Below are positions 32,256-41,539 of a DNA stretch of 64,000 nucleotides, piece after piece. Origin of the DNA: Bacteroidales bacterium. GTDB taxonomy: Bacteria > Bacteroidota > Bacteroidia > Bacteroidales > F082. Within the stretch, counting starts at the first letter, position 1. Every line of letters starts with the position of its first letter. Where the stretch lies: positions 38,690 through 102,689 of the forward strand of contig JAEETH010000008.1 of the NCBI GenBank assembly GCA_016290215.1, in the 5' to 3' direction. The notes under the pieces are model-generated. The model did not search any database and was not told the DNA's origin. It saw only the letters and a program-made list of their open reading frames with translations. A program made the position numbers and the translations under genes.

Positions 32256-33317
32256 ATGGCGGTGTTGGATGTCATTAGAATAGGGGTCATTTGTCCATCG
32301 GAGATTGCATTTCGGAGGTTTTTGCCAGCGCTTACCCAAAACGAGTTGGTGAATAAGACATTTCGCTTTGCAGGTGTCGCTGTGGCAAGTCCGGAAGAAT
32401 GGTTTGGAGATCTGTCTGATGTACCTCAGGAACAAATTGAATCCCAGCAAATCAAGGAATTAGAAAAAGCACGATTGTTCATAGATGGTTATGGAGGGAT
32501 GGTGTTCCATGGTTATGAGAGTATTATCAAGTCCGAAGAAATAGATGCCATTTATATTCCGCTTCCTCCAGCATTACATTATAGATGGGCCAAAATGGCA
32601 CTTGAGTGCGGCAAACATGTTATGGTTGAGAAGCCATCGACAACGTGTTTAAGAGATACACAACGCTTGATCGAAGTTGCTGGGAAGAATGGCTTGGCAC
32701 TCCATGAGAACTATATGTTCGTGTTCCATAACCAGATACAGGCTGTGAATCGTATTGTCGCAGATGGAAAGTCGGTAGGCATTCCATGGTTGTATCGCAT
32801 TACATTCGGTTTTCCCAAACGTGCACTTACTGATTTTCGCTATAATAAGAAACTAGGAGGTGGAGCTCTTCTTGATGCTGGCGGCTATACCATGCGTTAC
32901 GCTTCAGAGTTACTCGGCCCAACGGCCAAAGTGACTACGGCACAAGCAAATTATGAACCTGATTTTGAGGTTGATGTGTTTGGGACTGCTACGATGGTCA
33001 ATGCTAACGGCGTGACAGCTCAACTGGCTTTTGGCATGGATAATGACTATCGGTGCGACATTGAAGTGTGGGGAAGCAAGGGAACGCTTACTTCCGGAAG
33101 GATACTCACTGCGCCTGCGGGCTATACCCCTAAGTGCTTGCTTAAGCAGAACCGGGAATATACAGAATACGATTTGCCTGAAGACGATGCGTTCGGCAAA
33201 TCGTTACTTCGCTTCGCGGCTTGCATTAATGACGAAAGGACTCGCTTTGAAAATTATGAAATCCTTGAGCGTCAGGAGTCGTTGTTGCAACAGTACAAAG
33301 ACCTGGTAGGGATTTAA
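32256..33317 (+). CDS. Gfo/Idh/MocA oxidoreductase, probable NDP-sugar 3-ketoreductase
   Basis: The 353-residue protein has the family EKP motif (Lys126), NYMF and GGGALLDAGGYTMRYASELLG. It resembles the 3-ketoreductases (OleW/KijD10 type) that act after a 2,3-dehydratase in 2-deoxysugar pathways, and it sits directly before such a dehydratase. An alternative is a WbpB-like 3-dehydrogenase for the uronic acid pathway. Position favours the first reading. Confidence 0.8.
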   Translation: MAVLDVIRIGVICPSEIAFRRFLPALTQNELVNKTFRFAGVAVASPEEWFGDLSDVPQEQIESQQIKELEKARLFIDGYGGMVFHGYESIIKSEEIDAIYIPLPPALHYRWAKMALECGKHVMVEKPSTTCLRDTQRLIEVAGKNGLALHENYMFVFHNQIQAVNRIVADGKSVGIPWLYRITFGFPKRALTDFRYNKKLGGGALLDAGGYTMRYASELLGPTAKVTTAQANYEPDFEVDVFGTATMVNANGVTAQLAFGMDNDYRCDIEVWGSKGTLTSGRILTAPAGYTPKCLLKQNREYTEYDLPEDDAFGKSLLRFAACINDERTRFENYEILERQESLLQQYKDLVGI

Positions 33318-33353
33318 AGCATATTGTAAATAACTAGAATAAAGCACAATAGC

Positions 33354-34730
33354 GTGATACGCTCATTACTTACAACTGATAATTCCATCAATAGCACCGA
33401 ATCGCTGAGGCAATGGATTGAACAGCGCAATCGCGACGTTCAGGTCGATGTCGAGCTTATTCCTTTTGAGAAAATGGAAGGCTGGCATATTGATGACGAC
33501 GGAAGTCTGCATCACGATTCAGGTAAGTTTTTCAGCATACAAGGCATTCATGTTGAGACTGATTATGGAAGCATCTCTGCGTGGGATCAACCTATTATCT
33601 GTCAACCAGAAATCGGTTATCTTGGAATCATCACCAAAGAGATTGATGGGATGCTGTATTTTTTGATGCAGTCGAAGATAGAACCTGGTAATGTCAATTG
33701 TGTTCAAATCAGCCCCACAATTCAAGCGACGAAGAGCAATTATTCCAGAATCCACAAAGGGAAGAAACCTGCGTATCTCGACTATTTTTTGAATGTCAAG
33801 CCTGAAAACATATTGCTTGACCAACTTCAATCGGAACAAGGAGCGCGCTTCCTTAGGAAACGCAATCGCAACATTATCATCAAGGTGGATGATGAAGTTG
33901 AGGTGCTCCCTGACTTTCGGTGGATGACACTTGGACAGATCAAGTCATTCATGCATGAGAACAATAGGGTCAATATGGACACGCGTACTGTGTTGTCGGG
34001 AATTGATTATTGTGATTATTTGACACCATTGACAGATTTGAGCGGGATGAGTCCATTCGGGCGAGATATGATGAAGTCGGCGCATACAATTGAGGGCTTG
34101 CATTCCATGAAGCAGATTTTGAGTTGGCTTTCTGGGCTTAAATCTCGCTATGACTTGTCCGTGAGTAGTAAACCCATTGATGAATTGCTGGGATGGCATA
34201 GAACAGCTTGTGAAATAGCCAATGACGAGGGTAGGTTTTTTAGAATTGTCGGAGTTAAGGTAAGCATTTCAAATCGGGAGGTCACAAGTTGGTGCCAGCC
34301 TTTGGTGCAACCTCTTCAACAGGGTTTGTGTGCTTTCATCATCCGAAAAATAGACGGCATTTATCATTTTTTGGTGCAAGCCAAATTGGAGTGTGGCAAT
34401 TATGATGTTATGGAGTTGGCCCCAACGGTTCAGTGTTTGACAGGCAATGTATATGATGTGAAACCAGAATTGCGTCCACCGTTCGTTGAATATGTGTTGA
34501 ATGTCCCCAAAGAACAAATAAGATATGATGTGCTTCAATCTGAAGAAGGTGGACGTTTTTTCCGAGAACAGAACCGAAATATGATTGTGGAAGTTGGTGA
34601 AGACTTCACTCAGGAGGTCCCCGAACATTATAAATGGATGACACTGAGACAAATCAATCATTTTCTGATGTTTAACAATTACCTTAATATTCAAGCCAGA
34701 AGTATTCTTTCGGCTATCAAATACATCTAA
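33354..34730 (+). CDS. NDP-hexose 2,3-dehydratase
   Basis: The 458-residue protein is an internal duplication. Repeat one has FFSIQGIHVE, SAWDQPII, FLMQSKIEPGN and ISPTIQAT; repeat two has FFRIVGVKVS, TSWCQPLV, FLVQAKLECGN and LAPTVQCL. This two-domain plan is that of EvaA/TylX3/OleV, which removes the C-2 hydroxyl of dTDP-4-keto-6-deoxyglucose in antibiotic sugar pathways. It lies 2 bp before an aminotransferase gene. The start is a GTG at 33354. Confidence 0.88.
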   Translation: MIRSLLTTDNSINSTESLRQWIEQRNRDVQVDVELIPFEKMEGWHIDDDGSLHHDSGKFFSIQGIHVETDYGSISAWDQPIICQPEIGYLGIITKEIDGMLYFLMQSKIEPGNVNCVQISPTIQATKSNYSRIHKGKKPAYLDYFLNVKPENILLDQLQSEQGARFLRKRNRNIIIKVDDEVEVLPDFRWMTLGQIKSFMHENNRVNMDTRTVLSGIDYCDYLTPLTDLSGMSPFGRDMMKSAHTIEGLHSMKQILSWLSGLKSRYDLSVSSKPIDELLGWHRTACEIANDEGRFFRIVGVKVSISNREVTSWCQPLVQPLQQGLCAFIIRKIDGIYHFLVQAKLECGNYDVMELAPTVQCLTGNVYDVKPELRPPFVEYVLNVPKEQIRYDVLQSEEGGRFFREQNRNMIVEVGEDFTQEVPEHYKWMTLRQINHFLMFNNYLNIQARSILSAIKYI

Positions 34731-34732
34731 GT

Positions 34733-35818
34733 ATGGCTAACAAACCAATTTATGTTACAATGCCAACCTTGGCTCCGCTGGAGGAGGTCAATGAGATTAT
34801 GAAGGGTATTTGGGAGAGTGGCATCATGACACATAACGGTCCGCTCGTTCAGCGTTTTGAGAGAGAAGTGTGTGAACACCTTGGCGTGCCCAAGATGGTG
34901 GCATGTAGTAATGGCACGATAGCTCTCCAAATGGCTATCAAGGCATTAGGGAAGACGGGTGAAATCATCACAACTCCGTTTACCTTTATTGCTACCATCA
35001 GTTCCATCATGTGGGAGCATTGCACCCCTGTTTTTGTCGATATTGATCCGGAAACGTTGAACATTGATCCAAAAAAGATAGAAGAACGCATCACTTGCCA
35101 TACAGTGGCCATCATGCCGGTACATGTATTCGGCAATGCCTGCCAGATAGATGAGATTGATGCCGTTGCAAAGGCTCACAATATCCCTGTCATTTATGAT
35201 GCCGCTCATGCAGTGGGTGTCAAATATAAAGGTAAGTGTATCATGGAGTATGGGGACTTGTCGTGTACAAGTTTTCATGCCACCAAAATGCTGAATACCG
35301 CAGAGGGTGGTGGCGTTTTCACCCTAAATGAGGAGCTTGATGAACGGTTGCGTCGGATTCGATTCTTCGGCTTTGAGAACCATGCGGATATTGTGGAGGA
35401 TGGCTTTAATGGCAAGATGACCGAGGTGCATGCCGCTTTGGGACTGGCTAATTTGAGGTATCTCGACAAGGCACTTGCTGACCGTAAGGAAAAATATGCC
35501 TTGTATAAAGAAATGTTGAGTGAAAACCCTGAAATTGGATTTCAGAAGATTACCACAGATTGCAATTACAGCTATTTCCCTGTTATCTTTAGGGACGAAG
35601 AGACCATGCTGAAGGTGACGGCTGCGCTGAATGCAGAGAATGTCTATCCTCGTCGGTATTTCTATCCGTCAGTCAACACTTTTACCAAGATTGTTCCATA
35701 CATACCCATGCCGATGTCAGAAGACATTGCTAGTCGAGTTCTATGTTTGCCCTTGCATGTGCGTATGACGATGCAGAATGTGGAAGAGATTGCGCGATTG
35801 GTATTAAAAACTATTTGA
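34733..35818 (+). CDS. DegT/DnrJ/EryC1 sugar aminotransferase
   Basis: The 361-residue PLP enzyme has the internal aldimine Lys185 in SFHATKMLNTAEGG and Asp156 in YDAAHA. The FHATK...EGG form is common in enzymes that aminate C-4 of dTDP-4-keto-6-deoxysugars (VioA-like). After the upstream dehydratase and ketoreductase, it would give a 4-amino-2,4,6-trideoxyhexose; C-3 amination cannot be excluded. Confidence 0.88.
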   Translation: MANKPIYVTMPTLAPLEEVNEIMKGIWESGIMTHNGPLVQRFEREVCEHLGVPKMVACSNGTIALQMAIKALGKTGEIITTPFTFIATISSIMWEHCTPVFVDIDPETLNIDPKKIEERITCHTVAIMPVHVFGNACQIDEIDAVAKAHNIPVIYDAAHAVGVKYKGKCIMEYGDLSCTSFHATKMLNTAEGGGVFTLNEELDERLRRIRFFGFENHADIVEDGFNGKMTEVHAALGLANLRYLDKALADRKEKYALYKEMLSENPEIGFQKITTDCNYSYFPVIFRDEETMLKVTAALNAENVYPRRYFYPSVNTFTKIVPYIPMPMSEDIASRVLCLPLHVRMTMQNVEEIARLVLKTI

Positions 35819-35820
35819 TT

Positions 35821-36375
35821 ATGGGAACATCTTATTATTCACAAAGTGAATTGGTAGGGCTTGGTCTTAAATCCTATGGTCAAAATGTGTATATTAGCCG
35901 TTTTGCTCAGTTTTATGGCGCCAATAGGATTTCAATAGGAGATAATGTTCGTATTGATGACTTTTGTGTGTTTTGCGGTGATGTGACCATCGGGTCAAAT
36001 ATCCATATTGCGCCATATTGTATATTGTATGGTGAATATGGGATTCAAATGGATGACTATTCTGGCTTGTCAGCTCGAGTGACGGTATACAGCGCTATTG
36101 ATGATTTTAGTGGAGAATGGGCGGTGGGGCCAATGGTGGATGAATCATTAAGGAAACTGACAAAAGGGAAAGTGCATATTGAAAAATATGTGCAACTCGG
36201 AGCTGGATGTGTCGTTTTTCCTGACTTGACAATTGGTGAAAACACATCAGTTGGAGCCATGTCGTTGGTTAACAAGACATTGGAAAGAGGAGGGGTGTAT
36301 GCTGGTATTCCTGCTCGAAAGATAAAAGACAGAAAAGATAGAAATATTCAGATTATCAACGATTTTATGTCGTGA
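35821..36375 (+). CDS. Hexapeptide-repeat acyltransferase
   Basis: The 184-residue left-handed beta-helix protein has ISIGDNVRIDDFCVFCGDVTIGSNIHIAPYCILYG and VQLGAGCVVFPDLTIGENTSVGAMSLV. It probably acylates the amine made by the gene just upstream (2-bp gap). The ATG at 35821 is chosen; an earlier in-frame start lies within the aminotransferase gene. The acyl donor is unknown. Confidence 0.82.
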   Translation: MGTSYYSQSELVGLGLKSYGQNVYISRFAQFYGANRISIGDNVRIDDFCVFCGDVTIGSNIHIAPYCILYGEYGIQMDDYSGLSARVTVYSAIDDFSGEWAVGPMVDESLRKLTKGKVHIEKYVQLGAGCVVFPDLTIGENTSVGAMSLVNKTLERGGVYAGIPARKIKDRKDRNIQIINDFMS

Positions 36376-37322
36376 AAGCACCCAAAGTTTCCGTTTTGTG
36401 TATGGTTTACAAGCATGAGGCATATCTTCGCCAATGCTTTGATGGCTTTGTCATGCAAAAGACCACATTTCCTATAGAAATATTGGTCAACGACGATTGC
36501 AGCCCCGATGGCTCGGCTGACGTTATGCGTGAATATGAAGAAAGCTATCCTAAATTGTTCCATTGCATATATCAAGAAGAGAACCAATATTCGAAGGGGA
36601 TAATGCCTTTGTGCGAAACCCTTTTCCCAATGGCTCAAGGCGAATATATAGCGATTTGTGAAGGTGATGATTATTGGACAGACCCACTGAAGCTGCAAAA
36701 ACAAGTTGATTTTTTGGAAGGGCATGAAGAGTATTCGATGTGTTGTACTGGTTTTTCTCAAACAATTGAAGGTGATGAAAGCGAGAAAAGCCCCATGGTT
36801 TTCGATTTGGATGATATCACAGTTGAGCATCTTATTAAAGGTCAATGGATAGGAACGCTTACGGTGGTTTGCCGAAGAGAATTATTGGTTGATTTTAAAC
36901 CGCCTTTTCCTTCTCTTCCTTTTGTAGATGTGCCAATGTGGTTCCATTTGGCTCTCAAAGGAAAAATAAAATACTTGAAAGACATAACCGGTAATTATCG
37001 TAGATTGAATGAATCGGCATGCCATTTTTTGGATAAAAAAAAGGAGTATTTGTTTGGGCTTGATGTCATGCGTGTGAGGGAGTACTATGCTATGTTAGTT
37101 GATAAGGTAGAAGTTGCACAGCCCATGTTTTCAAAAGACTCCCATTATTATCTTGAACAATGCTATCAGAATCAGTGGTTCGATTTCCCTATAGATACCT
37201 TGTGGCATTTTGTCAAGGAGTATGGACATCCTTCTGGATACGATAAATTAAAGTATTGGGGAATGAAATCAAAGCTAAGATACAGGTTTTCCAAAGAGGT
37301 TCTCTCAATAAAAAAAAAGTAA
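36372..37322 (+). CDS. GT2 family glycosyltransferase
   Basis: The 316-residue protein has KVSVLCMVYKHEAYLRQCFDGFVMQ, ILVNDDCSPDGS and CEGDDYWTDPLKLQKQVDFLE. The EGDDYWT form marks a common GT2 subfamily of surface-glycan loci. Translation starts at a GTG that overlaps the previous stop (GTGA). Confidence 0.9.
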   Translation: MKAPKVSVLCMVYKHEAYLRQCFDGFVMQKTTFPIEILVNDDCSPDGSADVMREYEESYPKLFHCIYQEENQYSKGIMPLCETLFPMAQGEYIAICEGDDYWTDPLKLQKQVDFLEGHEEYSMCCTGFSQTIEGDESEKSPMVFDLDDITVEHLIKGQWIGTLTVVCRRELLVDFKPPFPSLPFVDVPMWFHLALKGKIKYLKDITGNYRRLNESACHFLDKKKEYLFGLDVMRVREYYAMLVDKVEVAQPMFSKDSHYYLEQCYQNQWFDFPIDTLWHFVKEYGHPSGYDKLKYWGMKSKLRYRFSKEVLSIKKK

Positions 37323-37326
37323 GATA

Positions 37327-38283
37327 GTGACAATTCCAATCATATTTGCCATTGATAATAATGTGGTAATGCCATGCGGTGTCACCATCACTTCGTTGTT
37401 GAAGAATGCGAAAGCAGATACTTTTTATGATATTTACGTCCTTTGCAATCAATCAAAGTTGGATGTGGATGGGAGGAAAAAGCTGAATGATGCTTTTGCG
37501 AATTCTAGCCAATGTAGAATAACGTTTGTGGATGTTAGTTTGGACGAGGATTTCAAGGAAACCGACTGGCAAACTACGGGTCATCTTACCACCGCAGCTT
37601 TTTATCGTTTAGCTATCCCTTTGCTGTTTCCGCAATTTGTGAAAGTGATATATGCTGATGTCGATATGATTTTCCAACAGGATTTGTCAGAATTGTTTGT
37701 TAATTCTCTACAACAACAAGAGCTTTTAGCAGCGGTTCTTGATTTGGCTATTGACGATAAGTATTATTTCCAATCAAAACTACCATCGATGATTGGGAAA
37801 AGCGTCAAAGATTATTTCAATTCGGGCTTTTTGGTGATGAATCTCAAGCAGATGCGTGAAGAGAACATTGTGGAACAGTTTAACGAGCATGCTAAAATTA
37901 AGTATGATCAAAACGACCAGGACGTTCTTAACGTGGTGTGCAGCGGTCGCGTGCAGATTCTGCCGACAATGTATAATTTTCAAATGAATCATTTTGCCAG
38001 TTTTATGTGGGGGAGAACGTCTACTGACATTCATTTTGGAGAGTTGTTCAAGTATGCAACGCTTCATTATACTGGGAAATTCAAACCTTGGAATTCATTG
38101 GAATGTGTGGCGAGTGACACTTGGTGGCATTATTACAAGATGTCGCCATTTTATGATGATGTGTTTTATTTTAAGAGGCAGTACGACTTGATAGAGTCAC
38201 ATAAAAATGATTATCGTGTGAAATCCAACAATCAGTTGCTGACTCGGGTTATGGTGAATATCAAGCATAAACTGTTCGGATAA
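37327..38283 (+). CDS. GT8 family glycosyltransferase
   Basis: The 318-residue protein begins TIPIIFAIDNNVVMPCGVTITSLL and has the metal-binding DxD in VIYADVDMIF, then YFNSGFLVMNLKQMR and DQDVLNVV. GT8 enzymes are retaining galactosyl- or glucosyltransferases of LPS type. The start is a GTG at 37327. The next ATG lies 45 bp in and would remove the first beta strand. Confidence 0.9.
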   Translation: MTIPIIFAIDNNVVMPCGVTITSLLKNAKADTFYDIYVLCNQSKLDVDGRKKLNDAFANSSQCRITFVDVSLDEDFKETDWQTTGHLTTAAFYRLAIPLLFPQFVKVIYADVDMIFQQDLSELFVNSLQQQELLAAVLDLAIDDKYYFQSKLPSMIGKSVKDYFNSGFLVMNLKQMREENIVEQFNEHAKIKYDQNDQDVLNVVCSGRVQILPTMYNFQMNHFASFMWGRTSTDIHFGELFKYATLHYTGKFKPWNSLECVASDTWWHYYKMSPFYDDVFYFKRQYDLIESHKNDYRVKSNNQLLTRVMVNIKHKLFG

Positions 38284-39275
38284 TGGTAAAGATTTCATTT
38301 GTTTTGCCTTGTTACAATGTAGAGCGATTCATTGCCGACTGTTTGAACAGCATTTATGCGCAAGATCTTCCCGAAGCTGACTTTGAGGTAATATGTGTTG
38401 ATGATTGTTCCTCAGATGGAACTTGTAAGATTATTGAGGAGTGGCAGTCTGTTTATCCGAATCTACAATTGATACGCCATCCAAAAAATATGCATGTTGG
38501 TATTGCTCGTAATACTGGGGTTAAACATGCCATCGGTAAGTATGTGTGTTTCGTGGATGCAGATGACTATTTGCCGGAAAAAATAATGAAAAAAATAGCT
38601 TCAGCAGCGATTGATGAGGATGTGGATGTCTTGCTGTATAATAACGTGGTTGATGTTAAAGGAGAGTACATAACAGAACGGATAATGTATCCCGATTCGT
38701 GTGTGATGTCGGGCGGCGATTTTGTTGAGAATTGCTTGAGTGGCGACATTGGCAAACTCGGTTCACCTTGGGCAAAACTGTTTAATAGGTCTTTTTTGTT
38801 GCAGCATTCTATTTGGTATAGTGATTTGGTTTATTCCGAGGATGCCGCATTTGTATGGGAGGTGATTATTTGTGCAAAAAAAGTAAAGTCTATTTCTGAT
38901 ATTGGATATGTTTATCGGGCGAATGATACCTCTTTTTCGGCAGATATAAAAAAACCATTCGTTTTATATACCAGTTCGATTTTATATCCAGAAGTGCTTA
39001 TAACTATTTTGAATAAATATGGAAATGCAGTTCCTGGTGTTATTCTTTGGGGGATTGTGAATGAAATCAGAACGGAAATAAATGGTTTCTTTGGGAAATA
39101 TTTAAGTTATGGGGAAGAAGGCAGAAGGGAGATATATTCCATGATTCGACACACAACCGCACCAATATGGAAATTGTACGAATATATGAATAGAAAACAA
39201 AGGATGGCTTTTTTGTCACGAAAAATGGGCTATGGCATATTTGAGGCTGTCGTAAAGAAATTGTATAATAATTGA
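38283..39275 (+). CDS. GT2 family glycosyltransferase
   Basis: The 330-residue GT-A enzyme has SFVLPCYNVERFIADCLNSIY, VICVDDCSSDGT, HVGIARNTGVKHAIGKY and CFVDADDY. Its ATG overlaps the GT8 stop (TAATG), so translation is probably coupled. Base composition is AT-rich. Confidence 0.9.
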   Translation: MVKISFVLPCYNVERFIADCLNSIYAQDLPEADFEVICVDDCSSDGTCKIIEEWQSVYPNLQLIRHPKNMHVGIARNTGVKHAIGKYVCFVDADDYLPEKIMKKIASAAIDEDVDVLLYNNVVDVKGEYITERIMYPDSCVMSGGDFVENCLSGDIGKLGSPWAKLFNRSFLLQHSIWYSDLVYSEDAAFVWEVIICAKKVKSISDIGYVYRANDTSFSADIKKPFVLYTSSILYPEVLITILNKYGNAVPGVILWGIVNEIRTEINGFFGKYLSYGEEGRREIYSMIRHTTAPIWKLYEYMNRKQRMAFLSRKMGYGIFEAVVKKLYNN

Positions 39276-39306
39276 GTAAATAATTGTGGATTAAATTATT
39301 GTGATT

Positions 39307-39543
39307 ATGGATAGAAAAGAAGTTGTGAATCGTATTGCTCCAATGGCCAGAGAGGTGTTTGAGAAACCTGATTTGGAATTGTGCGATACGTTGGATGCGA
39401 CCCAAGTCGATACTTGGACTTCGTTTGCATTTATGCAACTGCTCGGAAAAATTGAAGAAGAGTTCGGCTTCAGATTTAAGATGATGGAATTGATAAAAAT
39501 CCAGAATATTGGGACATTGGTTGATGTGGTCATGCAGCACTAA
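39307..39543 (+). CDS. Acyl carrier protein-like, locus-specific
   Basis: This 78-residue protein has an ACP-like helix set. Ser39 in DTWTSFAFMQLLGKIEEEF is the likely phosphopantetheine site (the W-x-S form seen in dedicated carrier proteins). A GTG lies two codons upstream, but the ATG at 39307 is simpler. It overlaps the next gene's start (TAATG). A carrier protein in a glycan locus suggests an acyl or aminoacyl group is delivered as a thioester. Confidence 0.8.
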   Translation: MDRKEVVNRIAPMAREVFEKPDLELCDTLDATQVDTWTSFAFMQLLGKIEEEFGFRFKMMELIKIQNIGTLVDVVMQH

Positions 39544-40625
39544 TGGTTTTTATGGAAGAGAATATCGTAATTCAAACCTATTCCGTAGCCGATCTGAAGA
39601 ATTGGCTGTTGCACAATCGTGCAATAACTGGTCTTTCATCTGAGGTGATTGCTCCTACCAGAGCATTTGCCATCATGAACAATCCTTTTGTGACTGATGA
39701 AACGCGCGTGGTCTGTGCGTTGTTTGTAAATGACAAATTGGCTGCCTTTACCGCAGCGTTTCCCGAGGTGCTGCAAAAGCCAGAGAATCGTTTGGCATGG
39801 TGGTTTACCACACTTTGGTGTGATGAGAAATATGAAGGTAGAGGCTTTGGTCTTGTAGTTATAGGAACCTTGTGTGAACTGATTGGAGAAGGGAATTTCT
39901 TTGATGTGGAAGGTGCTAAAGAAACGGTTGAAATTTTTAGACTGCTTGGCCTCAAATGCAAGTACATCCCTCGCTATGAATTTTTTAAAAGGAAAATCCA
40001 TGCGGATACGATTCGCGGAAAACTAGCATGGTGTCGCGAGGCTCTGTCGCAAATGAGTTGTGAGAGGAGAAGAAAAGTTATGATGCATCAAAAAGGTGGC
40101 GATTCTAATTATACTGTTGAATATCCTCGATTTGTTGATGACGAGACCTTTGCTTTTATTGTGGCACATTCTGACAAGGATGTGTTGCTAAGAAAACAAG
40201 AGATGTTTAACTGGATGTTGCAATATCCGTTTGTTCAGGTTTCTCCTCTCCATGATCATACACCTTTTGATAATAGGTTTTCTTCAATTGTAAAGGATTA
40301 TTTGTTTGTGTGCTGTAAGATTGTAATGGATGGTAAAATAATTGGTGTTACTATTCTATCTGTTTCTAGGGGGTGTATGAGTGTTAGATACCTTTATTAT
40401 GAGCAGGAATCAGCCAAAACTGTATTTCGGGCCATTGTTGATCATATATTGTCATTACGGATAAAAGGGTTCGAAACCAACGATGTGAAACTCGCTGATT
40501 ATGTAATACCTTTGAGGATTTTTACGAAAAATTACATATTGCAAAAGTCATTTTCCTATCCTCAAGATTTTGTTTTCTCGAGCGATAGCGGGCTTCAGGC
40601 TGGTGAAGGAGATATGTTTGTTTGA
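39543..40625 (+). CDS. GNAT-like acyltransferase next to carrier protein
   Basis: The 360-residue protein has a GNAT-like N-terminal domain with the acyl-donor loop pattern WCDEKYEGRGFGLVVIG and the following helix. The C-terminal half, with LFVCCKIVMDGKIIGVTILSVSRG, may be a second GNAT fold. I do not recognise a characterised homolog. Its coupling to the ACP gene by TAATG suggests it takes an acyl group from that carrier. Confidence 0.6.
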   Translation: MVFMEENIVIQTYSVADLKNWLLHNRAITGLSSEVIAPTRAFAIMNNPFVTDETRVVCALFVNDKLAAFTAAFPEVLQKPENRLAWWFTTLWCDEKYEGRGFGLVVIGTLCELIGEGNFFDVEGAKETVEIFRLLGLKCKYIPRYEFFKRKIHADTIRGKLAWCREALSQMSCERRRKVMMHQKGGDSNYTVEYPRFVDDETFAFIVAHSDKDVLLRKQEMFNWMLQYPFVQVSPLHDHTPFDNRFSSIVKDYLFVCCKIVMDGKIIGVTILSVSRGCMSVRYLYYEQESAKTVFRAIVDHILSLRIKGFETNDVKLADYVIPLRIFTKNYILQKSFSYPQDFVFSSDSGLQAGEGDMFV

Positions 40626-40678
40626 TTAAAAGCATTGCGCAACCGATTGTGCAGATTTGTGGGAAACAATTTAAAAGT

Positions 40679-41539
40679 ATGATTGAAAAAGTATCAATCT
40701 TAATAGCGAATTATAATAACGGTAGATACCTTATGGATGCTATCGACAGCATCCGTCACCAATCGTATCATAATTGGGAAATCGTTATCGTGGATGATCA
40801 TTCCACGGATAATTCTGTTGATATTTATAAGAAGCTGGAGGGTGATGACAGAATTCATATTTTCTTCAACAGCGACAATATGGGCTGTGGCTACACAAAA
40901 CACCAGTGTGTGATTCATGCAAGTGGAGATATTTGTGGATTTCTCGACCCTGATGATGCTTTGACAGAAGATGCAATACAGATTATGGTAGACGAGTACG
41001 AGAAGCATCCTGATGCTAGCCTAATCAATTCAACCTGTTTTAACACAGATGAACACCTAAATGTTATTTCTATCAGTTCATATGGTTGTTCAATTCCTCA
41101 AGGTCATTCGTTTCTTACGTATAGGCAAGGTATCACGGCCTTTGCTACATTCAGGAAAAAGTGTTATGAACAAACGGAGGGTATTGATCCTTTAATGTTA
41201 AGGGCAGTTGACCATGATTTATATTACAAATTGGAAGAGGTGGGAAATGTATATTATATAGATAAACCTCTTTATTATTATAGGCAAAACACATCTAACA
41301 ATATTTCTTTGGGAGAAGTGAATATGCTAAAAGCTCATGCTTGGGACGTCTATGCAATGGTGAATGCTTGCAGACGTAGGGGTGTTTCCATAGAAGAAAA
41401 TGCACTCAAGAATGTGGATGTTTTTGTGAAATATGGAATTAATATGGGCGCAAGCCAAGTTAGGAACTCAAAATCATATAAACTTGGGCGATTTTTGTTG
41501 CATCCCATGGACTCTATTCTAAGACGTCGGAAGGATTAA
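40679..41539 (+). CDS. GT2 family glycosyltransferase
   Basis: The protein, 286 residues from the ATG at 40679, has KVSILIANYNNGRYLMDAIDSIRHQ, IVIVDDHSTDNS, NMGCGYTKHQCV and FLDPDDAL. An in-frame TTG at 40622 overlapping the previous stop would add 19 residues before the first strand. The ATG is preferred, though the TTGA overlap keeps the longer form possible. Confidence 0.88.
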   Translation: MIEKVSILIANYNNGRYLMDAIDSIRHQSYHNWEIVIVDDHSTDNSVDIYKKLEGDDRIHIFFNSDNMGCGYTKHQCVIHASGDICGFLDPDDALTEDAIQIMVDEYEKHPDASLINSTCFNTDEHLNVISISSYGCSIPQGHSFLTYRQGITAFATFRKKCYEQTEGIDPLMLRAVDHDLYYKLEEVGNVYYIDKPLYYYRQNTSNNISLGEVNMLKAHAWDVYAMVNACRRRGVSIEENALKNVDVFVKYGINMGASQVRNSKSYKLGRFLLHPMDSILRRRKD

